DNA of 64,000 nucleotides from Opitutia bacterium UBA7350 (GCA_949524905.1 CATINC010000017.1:124001-188000); one strand, 5' to 3'. Positions 47,837 to 58,050 are shown, numbered from the stretch's first letter. The notes: a model not told the origin generated them from the sequence alone. Program-made: numbers and translations.

Positions 47837-49324
47837 TTATCGTAGCGGTTTTGGTCGTGCGTGCTGATATATTGCAAAAATGGCATAAGCTGCAATGGCG
47901 ATAAAACAGAGGATGGGTAGGAAGAAGGAACCGCGAACACCGGTGGTGCCCATAAAGGTTTCCATGTCCATAATACCTCCTTGGAGGCGTGGCATGAAGG
48001 CACCGCCGACAATGGCAAGAATGAGCCCAGCGGAGGCGATTTTCGCATCTGGGCCGAGTCCTTCTAAGGCAATACCGTATATCGTTGGAAACATAAGAGA
48101 CATGCATGCGGATATTGCCATAAGGGAATAAAGCCCAGCCATAGCTTCTAGGTAGATTGCACCTAAGGTGGCAAGAATGGCTGCACCGGCAAGGGTAGCT
48201 AAAAGAATACTTGGGTTCACATATTTGAGGAAGAAAGTGCAAACGAAACGGCTTGAGAGGAAAAGAACCATAGCGCCGATGTTGTGGTTTTGAGCGGTGG
48301 CTTTGTCCATGCCGAGGGTTTCTTGAGCGTACTGGATAATAAAGGTCCAGCACATGATTTGAGCGCCTACGTAAAAGGCTTGGGCGATGACACCGCCTAC
48401 ATAGAGTGGATTTTTTCTAAGTCGGTGGAGGATTTCACGGAGGCTAGAGTGCTCACGTGCGTCATCCGCGGTAACGGTATCCGGGAGTTTAGAAAAGAGA
48501 AAAATAAAGAATACTCCAATAACGACAAAACCGATGACCTTATAAGGAGTGGAAACAATTTCTAAGTCGTGTTGTTGCAGTTCAGAATGCGATTTTCCAA
48601 TAAAGGTGGTGAGCTCACCACTTTTATAATCGGCTAGGGTTTGCTCGAGTCCTGCTTCGGGGTGGGTAGCGACATATTCCGCAAGTAATGGGTCTTGGGC
48701 GCTTTCCTTTTGCTTTGCTTGGAAAATAGGAAGGACGTAATGTTCATTTTGTACAATGGCATTGTTGTTGTCCTTGCTTTGGTAGCCCTTAAAGTCGGTA
48801 CGCAATTCTTCTACCTGTAAGTTAGATAAAATAAAGATACTAGCGACGGTCATGCCGGTGAGGGAACCGATGGGATTGAAAGCCTGAGCGAGGTTAAGTC
48901 TGCGGGTGGCGGTTTCAGTCGGTCCCATTGAGAGTATGTAGGGATTGGCGGTGGTCTCCAGGAAAGCCAGACCAAAGGTAAGGATATAGAGAGCCGCGAG
49001 GAAAAGGTTGAAGCTTGCCATGGAAGCCGCCGGCACACAAATCATAGCGCCGATGGCGTAAAGCGCTAATCCTAGTAGGATGCCTGCTTTATATGAAAAG
49101 CGTCGAATGAAGAGGGCAGCGGGAATAGCCATGGTTCCGTAACCGCCATAGAAGGCCATTTGAACCCAGCTGCTCTGAGCGTTGTTGATGACAAAGACAT
49201 CCTTAAAGGCAGCGACCAATGGATTTGTGATATCGTTAGCAAAACCCCAAAGTGCGAACAGAGTGGTTACGAGGATAAAAGAGAAGCAGTATTTCCGTGG
49301 TATAACTGGCAATGATTTAGACAT
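47837..49324 (-). CDS. fucP: L-fucose:H+ symporter FucP (MFS) with an enlarged loop
   Basis: This 495-residue, 12-helix MFS permease starts [20 protein letters not shown]. The [16 protein letters not shown]-like segment ([20 protein letters not shown]) is the classical FucP motif with Asn and Asp, and [13 protein letters not shown] is also conserved. It is longer than E. coli FucP (438 aa) because the loop between about the fifth and sixth helices has expanded by roughly 50 residues, with a charged insert ([20 protein letters not shown]). ATG 49324 is used; frames starting upstream are atypical. It is the first gene of the fucose operon and is divergent from an AraC regulator. Confidence 0.93.
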   Translation of the reverse strand: MSKSLPVIPRKYCFSFILVTTLFALWGFANDITNPLVAAFKDVFVINNAQSSWVQMAFYGGYGTMAIPAALFIRRFSYKAGILLGLALYAIGAMICVPAASMASFNLFLAALYILTFGLAFLETTANPYILSMGPTETATRRLNLAQAFNPIGSLTGMTVASIFILSNLQVEELRTDFKGYQSKDNNNAIVQNEHYVLPIFQAKQKESAQDPLLAEYVATHPEAGLEQTLADYKSGELTTFIGKSHSELQQHDLEIVSTPYKVIGFVVIGVFFIFLFSKLPDTVTADDAREHSSLREILHRLRKNPLYVGGVIAQAFYVGAQIMCWTFIIQYAQETLGMDKATAQNHNIGAMVLFLSSRFVCTFFLKYVNPSILLATLAGAAILATLGAIYLEAMAGLYSLMAISACMSLMFPTIYGIALEGLGPDAKIASAGLILAIVGGAFMPRLQGGIMDMETFMGTTGVRGSFFLPILCFIAIAAYAIFAIYQHARPKPLR

Positions 49325-49453
49325 GGGGAGATGTGTGAATATAATTCTATCTGAAAAAGTAATCTGATGTTTATATATTAGTAAAATTACCGCTTGCGCA
49401 ATAGTACTATTCATGACCACATATGGATATTATTGAACAACTTTTTTTGAAGG

Positions 49454-50308
49454 ATGAAGAAGCTTGGCAAGGAACTGGAGTTATCGCCACAGATCAAACA
49501 AGGTCATTATGCAAATTTTTCTCGGGCTACGCAGAATGACACAGACATATTTATGGCAGGTTATGAGGAATGTGCGCCTGATTACCGCATCAAACGAGCA
49601 GAATTTCCATTTTGGATTATGGAGTTCATTGTGGGTGGAATCGGCTATTTTAAAAATAATGAAGCCATGCAGGTTCTGGGTCATGGGTCCGTTTTTTGTT
49701 ATGGACCGGGGATGGGTTTTGAATTTTGGAATCAATCAGACCGGCCTTTTAAAAAGTATTTTTTGGTAGCAGGAAGTGATCGTTGTCCGGCAGCTTGGTT
49801 GGAGGCAGGCCTACGTTTAGGAAAAGTGCGCCAAATGCAGGCGGTTGCACCTGTTATAACGATTTTTGACCAGATTTTAAAGGAAGGAGAACTACGAGAT
49901 GGACAGACACATTCGGTGATGCGTTCGCTGCATCCATTATTGTTGGCTCTGATTGAACGGCATCAAGGTGTTAATGAAAAAGAAGCGACGGGATCGCGAA
50001 AGGCCTATGAGTTGACAATGGCGGCACTTCAGCAGGATTACCGTAAGCTCAACAGTTTGGCGGATCTAGCCGAGCGCTCAGGATACAGTGGAGAATATCT
50101 GTGCCGTATTTTTAGAAAGTATCATGGCGAAACTCCTTACCGAGTGCTTACGCAACGGAAAATGACGGCAGCTTGGTTATTGTTGAGGGATAGACGCCTA
50201 CAGGTTGGATCTGTGGCGCGAGAGATAGGTTTTGAAGATCCCTTGCATTTTTCACGGGTCTTCCGTCGAGTGATGGGTTGTGCGCCAAGTTTGGTCGGTC
50301 AAGGTTAA
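49454..50308 (+). CDS. AraC-family transcriptional regulator of the fucose operon
   Basis: This 284-residue regulator has an N-terminal cupin-like sugar-sensing domain (about 1-165; FWIMEFIVGGIGYFKNNEAM) and a C-terminal AraC helix-turn-helix pair (about 185-284; LNSLADLAERSGYSGEYLCR and VGSVAREIGFEDPLHFSRVF). It is divergent from fucP across 129 bp of AT-rich sequence, so it most likely activates the fucose operon in response to fucose or fuculose. The short gaagg directly before ATG 49454 is too close to be a normal ribosome binding site. I saw no convincing operator in the gap. Confidence 0.9.
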   Translation: MKKLGKELELSPQIKQGHYANFSRATQNDTDIFMAGYEECAPDYRIKRAEFPFWIMEFIVGGIGYFKNNEAMQVLGHGSVFCYGPGMGFEFWNQSDRPFKKYFLVAGSDRCPAAWLEAGLRLGKVRQMQAVAPVITIFDQILKEGELRDGQTHSVMRSLHPLLLALIERHQGVNEKEATGSRKAYELTMAALQQDYRKLNSLADLAERSGYSGEYLCRIFRKYHGETPYRVLTQRKMTAAWLLLRDRRLQVGSVAREIGFEDPLHFSRVFRRVMGCAPSLVGQG

Positions 50309-50726
<418 letters not shown>

Positions 50727-50783
50727 ATTAGGGTTGCGATGTTGTGGGCGAGGGATTTGCTGGCAAGCTCGGAAGCTGACTGG

Positions 50784-52157
50784 TTAAGGATTTTTCTGAG
50801 AACTGCGGGCGCTCTTAATTTCTTTTTCACCACGTATGATACGGTACTTGCCTTCATAAAAGCGCACATAATCTTTGAGTTGTTGCTCTGCTTGCTTGTC
50901 AAAGATTTCGTCTTCAGCGAGGAAAAGTACGACATTTATGGACGGCACAGGTTTATCGTATTGGAGGTAGAGTTCCTCATTCAGTTCGCGGAAGTATTGG
51001 GTGATGTCTTTAGAATCAACATCGGGGTAGGGTCGGTGTCCGGGGTGACGCGTATTCCATTTGAGTCCTAAGTCATTGTAGGCACTGTATACGCCCCATC
51101 TGCGATCGATAACGCGGGGCGGTTGTCCTTTGGCTTTACGTTCGGCGTTGATGCGATTGAGTTCATTGCGGATACGCTGCTCCATCTGTGGCACTTCTTG
51201 TTCGTGCTTGGTAAGTTGTTCTATGTACGCACGGGAGTTTATTTTTGTCTCCCATGCTTCTTCTTCTTGGGGATTCATTTTGCGGCGAACAGATTCAAAA
51301 CCACGATGATAACCCGTTATGAAGAAGATGGTATCGATGCCTTGTTCGAGGGCATACTGAGTTATAAAAGCGGTTTCGTTGCCGCGGTAATGCAATGTTA
51401 AGAAAGGTTGCAGGTATTCATCTTTGAGAGCTTTTAAAGTGGGCTTGGCGGCGCGGTAGTTACTTTCTAGTCCAGGGTTATTGGCATTGGAATTAATGGG
51501 CGCAATCCATTTGACCAGTTTGCTATGAGAATCGGAACTAGCGGTTACCAAATTTTTTTGGAAGAGCAACGTCTTGGTGCGATCTTGCAACATGACATTA
51601 AAAAGGGTTCCAGCACTGAGGTTACCAACCCTGTCGGTTATTTCATCTTTGATGAGTCGGTAGCTATTGAGCCCGCCTTTTTTGTCGGTCAACATTTGTC
51701 GGTTGGTATCAATTACGAAAAGAATACGCTCGGCACGGGCTTTTAGTCCGAAGACGTTGACCTGTGAGGAACCGAAGTCGAGTTTCCCGCGGCCAGTCCC
51801 CATTAGATTGGAGGCACCGCCAAAGCCACCGATACCAGCATTAATCGTAAAGGAATCGCTTTCGCTGGGGAGATCAACTGCAATATCTGCCACGGCAATG
51901 TTGCCGACTTTTTTCATACGCAGGTCTCGCATGGGTTTGATTTGAGGCTTTGGTTTGATTTCAACTTTGACCTCGGGTGGAGGTTTTTCTTCGTTAATTT
52001 CTGGCGGTTCTTCAAACTGGGCCTCATCGGGGATTATGTATCTGACAACAGTAATGCCACCAAGAACGAAGAGTCCTAAGACGTGAATGGCTGCGCTGAC
52101 CACCAATACTTTGACGAGCATGGGGTTCATTTTGCGGCTTTTTTGTTGATTTATCAT
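50784..52157 (-). CDS. TonB-like membrane anchor with a VWA-like domain
   Basis: This is a 457-residue protein. A short cytoplasmic N-terminus and one membrane helix (VLVVSAAIHVLGLFVLGGIT) lead to a Pro/Glu/Lys-rich stretch (EEPPEINEEKPPPEVKVEIK), exactly the layout of TonB/TolA anchors. The periplasmic part is different: from about residue 140 it starts RAERILFVIDTNRQML, resembling a von Willebrand A domain with a degenerate MIDAS (DxSxS not intact). A charged, coil-rich C-terminal half follows (about 280-457). No TonB C-terminal beta domain is visible. It is the last gene of the ExbB-ExbD-ExbD operon. A second start at 52130 is possible. Its function is unknown. Confidence 0.75.
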   Translation of the reverse strand: MINQQKSRKMNPMLVKVLVVSAAIHVLGLFVLGGITVVRYIIPDEAQFEEPPEINEEKPPPEVKVEIKPKPQIKPMRDLRMKKVGNIAVADIAVDLPSESDSFTINAGIGGFGGASNLMGTGRGKLDFGSSQVNVFGLKARAERILFVIDTNRQMLTDKKGGLNSYRLIKDEITDRVGNLSAGTLFNVMLQDRTKTLLFQKNLVTASSDSHSKLVKWIAPINSNANNPGLESNYRAAKPTLKALKDEYLQPFLTLHYRGNETAFITQYALEQGIDTIFFITGYHRGFESVRRKMNPQEEEAWETKINSRAYIEQLTKHEQEVPQMEQRIRNELNRINAERKAKGQPPRVIDRRWGVYSAYNDLGLKWNTRHPGHRPYPDVDSKDITQYFRELNEELYLQYDKPVPSINVVLFLAEDEIFDKQAEQQLKDYVRFYEGKYRIIRGEKEIKSARSSQKNP

Positions 52158-52177
52158 TTAAGTAGGATGCACGCAAA

Positions 52178-52612
52178 CTATTGATTATAAGCGGCAAAGG
52201 AAACTTTTTTAACTTTAGCTTTGGCGCAGGCGTTAAGGACATCGACGGCGCGCTGGTGCGGTGAATCTGGGTCAGCATGAATTTTTACGACCGTCTCAAT
52301 ACCGGCGCGATCGGAGGATTGTTTGAGGCGGCTAAGGGTTCGAGTAAAGCGTGGCATATCGCGGTCATCAGCTCCATCCATGGGGGCTCCATTCAGGAGG
52401 ATAAGACCGTTAGGATATACATCGACGATGTGTTCACTGGGCAGTTGAAGATCTTCGGCGGGGGGAGTATTGCTGGGGAGTCGAATGCCGATGTCTGCTT
52501 CTTGGGTCAGTGGTAGAAACATAAAATAAATGAGAAGCAAGAAGACCACGTCGATCATGGGCGTGATATCGACTTTATCTTCGGACTGAAGGATGGGGTT
52601 GACTTTACTCAT
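52178..52612 (-). CDS. exbD: ExbD/TolR-family protein (second copy)
   Basis: This 144-residue inner-membrane protein has one N-terminal helix containing the proton-path Asp (DITPMIDVVFLLLIYFMFLP) followed by a periplasmic TolR/ExbD domain (EHIVDVYPNGLILLNGAPMD and RAVDVLNACAKAKVKKVSF). It should form the proton-driven motor with ExbB. It starts 2 bp after the first ExbD gene ends, and the VWA-like anchor follows after 20 bp. Confidence 0.93.
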   Translation of the reverse strand: MSKVNPILQSEDKVDITPMIDVVFLLLIYFMFLPLTQEADIGIRLPSNTPPAEDLQLPSEHIVDVYPNGLILLNGAPMDGADDRDMPRFTRTLSRLKQSSDRAGIETVVKIHADPDSPHQRAVDVLNACAKAKVKKVSFAAYNQ

Positions 52613-52614
52613 GG

Positions 52615-53019
52615 CTAATCCTGAGAAGAGGCAAAGATGAGGTCAAAGATTCCGGCTTGGGCGCAGGCATCCATGACTCGGTTGACGTAGCGGTGCGGGG
52701 TTGTGCTGTCGGCGCGAAGATAAAGTTTTAGCCCTGGGAGTTCTTCGCGAGTTTTTGTGAGCGCCTGAGGGAGCGTTTCGTAGGTTTCTGAAGCGGCGCC
52801 GTAGAAAACCTCTCCATCGGCATTGACGGAGATATACTGGCGCTCGCCAGGATCTTCTGGAATAGTCGCTTCTTCAGCGGTGGGCAACTCAAGTTTTACT
52901 AACTCGGCGCTGATAAAACTCATCAGCGTCATAAAGAAGGCGATCAGGAGAAAGACCACGTCGATCATCGGAGTGAGTTCAAACTCCGGATCGGCATCAT
53001 CTGGGGTCCATAATTTCAT
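52615..53019 (-). CDS. exbD: ExbD/TolR-family protein (first copy)
   Basis: This 134-residue ExbD homologue starts MKLWTPDDADPEFELTPMID, with the conserved Asp in the single membrane helix (LTPMIDVVFLLIAFFMTLMS) and a periplasmic domain with QYISVNADGEVFYGAASE. ATG 53019 is chosen because a longer frame reads through the ExbB gene region and has no family features. It lies 25 bp after exbB and 2 bp before the second ExbD copy; the two copies are clearly diverged and probably pair as a heteromeric motor subunit. Confidence 0.93.
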   Translation of the reverse strand: MKLWTPDDADPEFELTPMIDVVFLLIAFFMTLMSFISAELVKLELPTAEEATIPEDPGERQYISVNADGEVFYGAASETYETLPQALTKTREELPGLKLYLRADSTTPHRYVNRVMDACAQAGIFDLIFASSQD

Positions 53020-53044
53020 ATCAATAAATGGAAGTGGTAAGGTT

Positions 53045-53839
53045 TTAAGGCTGGCTGGCGGCTTTAGTGAGGGTGAACTCGATGTCACCAACCACACGAG
53101 CGGTACGAGAGGTGATTTTTCCGTATTTGTTTTTGAAGTAGAAGAAGAAGAACATGGCAGGAATTCCAACAATCATACCCGTGGCAGTGGTAATGAGAGC
53201 TTCAGAGATATTACCAGCCAGAGCTTGTGCGCTACCTGCGCCTTCTGCTTCGATTACATTAAAGGCTTTAACCATACCAGAAACCGTACCGAGCAGCCCT
53301 ACCATGGGAGATAGCGAACCAACCACGCTTAGGTAGTTGATGTAGACGAATGGGCCTGCGAGTTCCTCGGAAGAGGCTTCTTCGATAGCTTCCTTGATGG
53401 GTTCAGGATTATATTTATTGAGATCAACACGGTTGAGTCCAGCGGCGATGATATTGGTGGCAGGGGCAGGATTTTCTTCACAGATAGAGCGAGCTTTGTC
53501 TAGGTTGAGTGCTTCAACGGCTTGATCGATTTCCAGGAGGGCTTCGGTTTTAAGGATGACTGAGGGCCGCACTGCCATGTAGTTGTAGCCGATTAGGGCA
53601 AGGCCCGCGATGGAGAAAAAGGTGAGGGGGTACATTGCCCAACCACCGGCTTTGAATTGATCGATCAGGGTCTTGCTGTTTGTTAACTCTGCTTCATCGG
53701 CCAGGTTTACTTCAGCGACTTCGGTTGTAGCGACTGCATCTTGGGCAAAGATGTTATTTGGAGTCAGCCACAGAGCCAAAATAACCATGCAGGTCATGCC
53801 AAAAATAGAGTAAAGGTAGTTTGGTTTGAGTGTTTTCAT
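53045..53839 (-). CDS. exbB: MotA/TolQ/ExbB proton channel family protein
   Basis: This 264-residue membrane protein has an N-terminal signal-like segment and a loop, then three helices of the MotA/TolQ/ExbB channel. Conserved features are GLLGTVSGMVKAFNVI in the second helix and GNISEALITTATGMIVGIPA before the third. An unusual signal-peptide-like extension (MVILALWLTPNNIFAQD) precedes the usual N-terminus, as often seen in this phylum. It uses the proton gradient with the ExbD subunits. It lies 44 bp after the 383-aa TPR gene. Confidence 0.94.
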   Translation of the reverse strand: MKTLKPNYLYSIFGMTCMVILALWLTPNNIFAQDAVATTEVAEVNLADEAELTNSKTLIDQFKAGGWAMYPLTFFSIAGLALIGYNYMAVRPSVILKTEALLEIDQAVEALNLDKARSICEENPAPATNIIAAGLNRVDLNKYNPEPIKEAIEEASSEELAGPFVYINYLSVVGSLSPMVGLLGTVSGMVKAFNVIEAEGAGSAQALAGNISEALITTATGMIVGIPAMFFFFYFKNKYGKITSRTARVVGDIEFTLTKAASQP

Positions 53840-53883
53840 AATTATAGGTGATTAAAATAAGCGTACGATATTGTTAATGTAAG

Positions 53884-55035
53884 CTAAAGGGCTTGTTCAG
53901 TTTTAGGTAAGGCGTTTAAGGCTTCGTTTGTTCGTTTTGCCCAAGGGGATGCAGGGTAGAGGGCAACGATTTCAAGCCAAACATTTTTAGCGGCTATTGG
54001 TTCTTGAGCGCGTAGGTAGCAATCGCCGATGAGGTAAAGCATTTCAGGTACCCAGGAGTAAGAAGTCTGGGCGCGAACGAATCCACGCGTTAAGGTATCG
54101 AGCGCTTCATTGTAGTTTCCAAGGCGATGCATTCGGGAACCATAGAGGAGTTTGTAAAGTGAGAAGAGTGGGTCATTTGGTTTCGGTTCTTCAATGCTAT
54201 TGATGAGGGGGGCAGCCTCTTCTAATCGGTTCGCTAAAATAAGGCTGTAAGCATGCCAAAGGTCGATGTTCCTCTTGGCAACTGGATCAACTACTTGCTG
54301 AATTGTGCGGTACAGGGGCACAACTGCGTCGTAATACCCAGCGCCTCGCAGGGCATCTGCGACTTCGATGAGTGGGCTTAAGTTTGCGGAGTAATCACCT
54401 TGGACTGGCAGTAATTTAGCGACACGAGCAAGGCTCTCAAAATCCTCTACTTCTTGGTATTTGAGGAGAAGGCTTTGGGTATTTTCGGAGTATTTAAAAT
54501 CAACTTGGTCAAGCTCAATGCGTTGAATGAGGTCTTCTGCTTCGGCAAGTTCTCCTGCGTTGATAAGCGATTTTATGAGCAGGCGCACGGGTTGATGTAG
54601 TTGGATGAAACTTTCGGGGACGCGGTGAAATTTTATAAGGGGGTATACTTTTGGGCGGAGTCGTTTTGCTGCGCCGAGATGGTTTCCGCTGTCGATTAGC
54701 TGGTATGCCTGGGGCAAAGATTTGATTTGAAAATTGAGCGTTTTAACCATGCTTTCGCTCACGGGTTGGGAAACTTCTGCGATACTAGAGCGGCCATCGC
54801 GGTCGGTCATTTTTAATTGAGCTACAAGCATATTATTGCGGTAGGCTACAAATTTAAGCATCTGCCGATTGCCGTTATTATTTTGCTCAATGAAGACGGG
54901 CTCATTACCGAATTGCTTCCAGTAGGGATTCTCTGCGCTCAAAACAAAGGGAACCAGTAAGGTGAATAGGAGCAGGCCAACGGGATAATTCGACAAGAGC
55001 GATTGGCGGAGTGTTGCTGGCTGAAAATGAGTCAT
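53884..55035 (-). CDS. Exported TPR-like protein of the ExbBD operon
   Basis: This 383-residue protein has a signal peptide (about 1-34, ending VPFVLSAENP). Residues 35-120 form a domain that starts with NPYWKQFGNEPVFIEQNNN. The rest is an array of helical repeats of TPR/Sel1 type (YDAVVPLYRTIQQVV, NYNEALDTLTRGFVRAQTSY, AKNVWLEIVALYPASPWAKR). It probably acts as a periplasmic scaffold. It starts 9 bp after the 1001-aa TPR gene and precedes exbB. Confidence 0.78.
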   Translation of the reverse strand: MTHFQPATLRQSLLSNYPVGLLLFTLLVPFVLSAENPYWKQFGNEPVFIEQNNNGNRQMLKFVAYRNNMLVAQLKMTDRDGRSSIAEVSQPVSESMVKTLNFQIKSLPQAYQLIDSGNHLGAAKRLRPKVYPLIKFHRVPESFIQLHQPVRLLIKSLINAGELAEAEDLIQRIELDQVDFKYSENTQSLLLKYQEVEDFESLARVAKLLPVQGDYSANLSPLIEVADALRGAGYYDAVVPLYRTIQQVVDPVAKRNIDLWHAYSLILANRLEEAAPLINSIEEPKPNDPLFSLYKLLYGSRMHRLGNYNEALDTLTRGFVRAQTSYSWVPEMLYLIGDCYLRAQEPIAAKNVWLEIVALYPASPWAKRTNEALNALPKTEQAL

Positions 55036-55044
55036 TTTTGAAAA

Positions 55045-58000
55045 TTAAATAGAGTCGTATTTTTCTTGAAGGCTGGCATAGAGTTCGCTTGGGATGTTGC
55101 CTATGAGCTGATCTAAGGCTTCACTGAGCGTAAGTTTGGCACCTTGGGGGTCGTTGAGTTTTAACAAAGCGTCTGCATCTGCTAAGTATGCTTGTGCGGC
55201 CACTTCGGGGAAATTGGAATAGCCCAAGAAGGTGCGCTCGAAAAATCCGTGGGCTTGTTCATGCGCTTCTTCAGCCATGTAGGCAGTACCAATTTGTAGA
55301 AGGGCACGAGCGTGAGCGATGCCACGCCAGTCCGGTACGCGTAGGATATACTGGTATTTTTCACGCGCTTGATCTCCTTTGCCAAGTTGGCTGAGTAACT
55401 CGCCTTGACGCAAGATTACTGCCGGTATTTGCGGGGAACCTGGGAAAGAGGCCTCAATGGATTCTAAGTGCTGTAAGGCAGTCTTCAGATCTTGGTCGCC
55501 GACCCGAACATCAGCTAGACGAAGGTGCGCAACAATAGCAGCATCATCAGAGGGATAAGATTTGAGTAGCTGATTCCAGGTTTTTTCAGCAAAATTGATG
55601 TCCTTTGAACGTTTGTAATCGGCAACATAAAGTAGGAGGCGAGGGCTGAGTTTTTGAGTAAACTCATCGTCATAGGGTTTTATAGGAGCGAGTTCTTTTC
55701 CTCTACGGTAAAGACCCATCAACATACGGCACTCGGCAACACGATCTCCGTTAGCTTGGAAACGTTTGAGAAGTTCGCGGTAAAGCATTTCGGGAGTCTT
55801 TTTTGGGAAGCCTGCTAATTCTGATCGATAGTCTGGTACCATCGACTCCATTGGGCCAAGGTCGTCCATGAGCTCAATTGTGAAGTTAGGATGGTTGCGC
55901 AATTTATTGTAGAGACTTGGGTCGATTTCTTCATCGTAATAGAAGACCTCAAATAGGGCGCCGCGGTCAGCCAGCATCGTTTCCCGGAAAGCAAGGTCGT
56001 CGCGCATTTGGTCGAGGAAGGCTACCGTACGGGTGAGGCGCTTATGGTTAAAATAGTATTTTTCAGCGTAGTTCTCAATGAGTGCGTCTACCCCTTGATT
56101 AGAGGCATTTCCAGCGAACTGCTCGATGGTTTTGCGGTAGAGCGCAAGCATGGCGTTGGGTTGATTTAGGAATTCGTAGGCGCGCCCTACTTGTAGGTAA
56201 GCATCGGTGAGGCGACCGGATTCACCAAAACGTTCGGCATAGGTTTTAAAATGCTGTAACATGCCGGCATAGTCGGCTTTGGCTTCTAGGATGTCCCCAA
56301 TTCGAAAAGCTACTGCGTCGTGCATCGATTGAGACTGGGTTTTTTCATCCGCCTGCCTGAAATAAGTGAGCGCTACTTCAAAGTCACCCGCGATACTTTC
56401 GATTTCACCAAGAAAGTAGAAGGCTTGGTCTAAAGAGGGACTTTTTTGGTATTTTTCAGTGAAAGAAAGGAGGGTCGTGCGAGCATCATTGTATGCTTCA
56501 ACATAGAATTGGCAGATGCCCTTACGAAGGGTGCTGTCCTCTGCATAGAGGCTAGTGGGGTATTGTTCAAGGAGCTCGGAAAAATTATCAAGAGCAGGTT
56601 GAAATTCTGTGAGCTGCAGATGTGCAAGTCCTTGCCAGAAGTAAAGTCCATCAGCGAAGGTAGGATTTGTGTGCATTTTGCGCCAGCGGCGGCACTGCTC
56701 AATGATTTCCGGCAGAAGATCTCGCTCGATCATGTAACCGCTCCAAAGAGCAAGGAAATTGGAGGAGAAGGGGTCACTTGGAAAGCGATTAAGGAAGTCG
56801 ACGACAACCTCAATGAGTTCTTCAGTCTGTTTTAATTTCTGAAGCTTATCAACAAGCCCGGCGGTTACGTCTGAGTAAAAATCGCCCTCCGGGTACTGGC
56901 TGCGGTATGAGCGCCCAAGCTCCAAAAGAACAGAATCCTTGTTTACTTTATTAGCACCTGAAAAGGCTGCGTAATGAAAGAATTCGCTTTGCTTGTCGTC
57001 GGGGTTTTCCTTGAGGAGGTCATAGAACATCCAGAAGGATTCGTAGGGACGGTTTGTTTTAGAAAAATTACGTGCACGGCGCACAAGGAGTTCGTTGCGC
57101 AGTGTCGGCAAAGCTCTGAGTTTAGAGAGGGTGTTTTCTAAAACCTTAATTTCTTGTTTTAACTCAATAATGCGGTCTGAGTTTCGCTTGAGTGCTTCGT
57201 AGGTCTCAATGCGTTTGGTTTTTTCGGTAAGATTTTGCTCGTGAAACTCAATCATCAAGTCGGTTGTTTTGATGAGATTAAGCAAGATGGAAGCATCAGA
57301 AAGGCGCGCCTCGTTGTTCATCGTGTCACTTGCTTTGAGCAGTGCTACATTGATGCGAGGCTGGTAACGAGCATCAAATTCTTTTGCGAGATAGGGCAAA
57401 AGTTCCATCGCTGCATCCAGTTGTTTGGCATCGAGATAAGCCTCAAAACTAGCGGCAGCCGCCAGGCCGCGATCATTAACGGATCGTGCGGTTTTGCTCA
57501 ATCGGTTGAAGTAAGGGAGTCCTTCGCTTAATTGATTTTTATAATAGAGCGTTTGGCATAAATCTTTTAGGACTTTGTTTTCTTCTGAGTAGCTGAGATT
57601 GATAGAAGCTATTTTGCCAGAGAGCAGGGCTTTAATGAGTTCAACAGCTTCATCGGTGCGCTTTAAAACGCGGAGAACATCAATGCGCTTAAGCGTGGCT
57701 GCTTTTACATATTTAGAATCAGGGTAATCGTTTTCCAGTCGATCAAACCAAGAAAGTGCTTTACTGAGCTCGGCATCAGATCCGGTAGTGGTAAAATTTT
57801 GAATATAGGCAGAACCAATCAGGAAAACGGGGTAGTCGATTTCAACGTCTGAATCAGGTGCACCTTCAACGCGCTTTACCAACTCTTGTAAGATTGGAAG
57901 GGCGGCAACTAGGTTTCCGTTAGCAACATACGCAGATGCCTGTGATTTAACCTCCGAAAAAGCCATTTGGGCATATTCCTGAGAATGAAGGCCAGGCAAG

Positions 58001-58050
58001 CTAAGAGTGAGTGCTAGAAGAGCTAAAACTTTAGTAGGGTGGGGAATCAT
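55045..58050 (-). CDS. Large exported TPR-repeat protein (first gene of the ExbBD operon)
   Basis: This 1001-residue exported protein has a signal peptide ending near residue 24 (LPGLHSQEY) followed by about 20 helical TPR units, several of BamD/YbgF type (LYFWQGLAHLQLTEFQPALD, SLDQAFYFLGEIESIAGDFE, SPQIPAVILRQGELLSQLGK). It has no catalytic motif. Its length and repeats suggest a periplasmic or outer-membrane scaffold that couples to the proton motor. It heads the six-gene unit TPR-TPR-ExbB-ExbD-ExbD-VWA anchor. Confidence 0.85.
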   Translation of the reverse strand: MIPHPTKVLALLALTLSLPGLHSQEYAQMAFSEVKSQASAYVANGNLVAALPILQELVKRVEGAPDSDVEIDYPVFLIGSAYIQNFTTTGSDAELSKALSWFDRLENDYPDSKYVKAATLKRIDVLRVLKRTDEAVELIKALLSGKIASINLSYSEENKVLKDLCQTLYYKNQLSEGLPYFNRLSKTARSVNDRGLAAAASFEAYLDAKQLDAAMELLPYLAKEFDARYQPRINVALLKASDTMNNEARLSDASILLNLIKTTDLMIEFHEQNLTEKTKRIETYEALKRNSDRIIELKQEIKVLENTLSKLRALPTLRNELLVRRARNFSKTNRPYESFWMFYDLLKENPDDKQSEFFHYAAFSGANKVNKDSVLLELGRSYRSQYPEGDFYSDVTAGLVDKLQKLKQTEELIEVVVDFLNRFPSDPFSSNFLALWSGYMIERDLLPEIIEQCRRWRKMHTNPTFADGLYFWQGLAHLQLTEFQPALDNFSELLEQYPTSLYAEDSTLRKGICQFYVEAYNDARTTLLSFTEKYQKSPSLDQAFYFLGEIESIAGDFEVALTYFRQADEKTQSQSMHDAVAFRIGDILEAKADYAGMLQHFKTYAERFGESGRLTDAYLQVGRAYEFLNQPNAMLALYRKTIEQFAGNASNQGVDALIENYAEKYYFNHKRLTRTVAFLDQMRDDLAFRETMLADRGALFEVFYYDEEIDPSLYNKLRNHPNFTIELMDDLGPMESMVPDYRSELAGFPKKTPEMLYRELLKRFQANGDRVAECRMLMGLYRRGKELAPIKPYDDEFTQKLSPRLLLYVADYKRSKDINFAEKTWNQLLKSYPSDDAAIVAHLRLADVRVGDQDLKTALQHLESIEASFPGSPQIPAVILRQGELLSQLGKGDQAREKYQYILRVPDWRGIAHARALLQIGTAYMAEEAHEQAHGFFERTFLGYSNFPEVAAQAYLADADALLKLNDPQGAKLTLSEALDQLIGNIPSELYASLQEKYDSI

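Noticed and set aside
46035-48353. Extended N-terminus of fucI reaching into fucP
   Set aside because: The additional 178 residues are the out-of-frame reading of fucP and are Arg/His/Cys-rich without similarity. FucI begins at ATG 47819.
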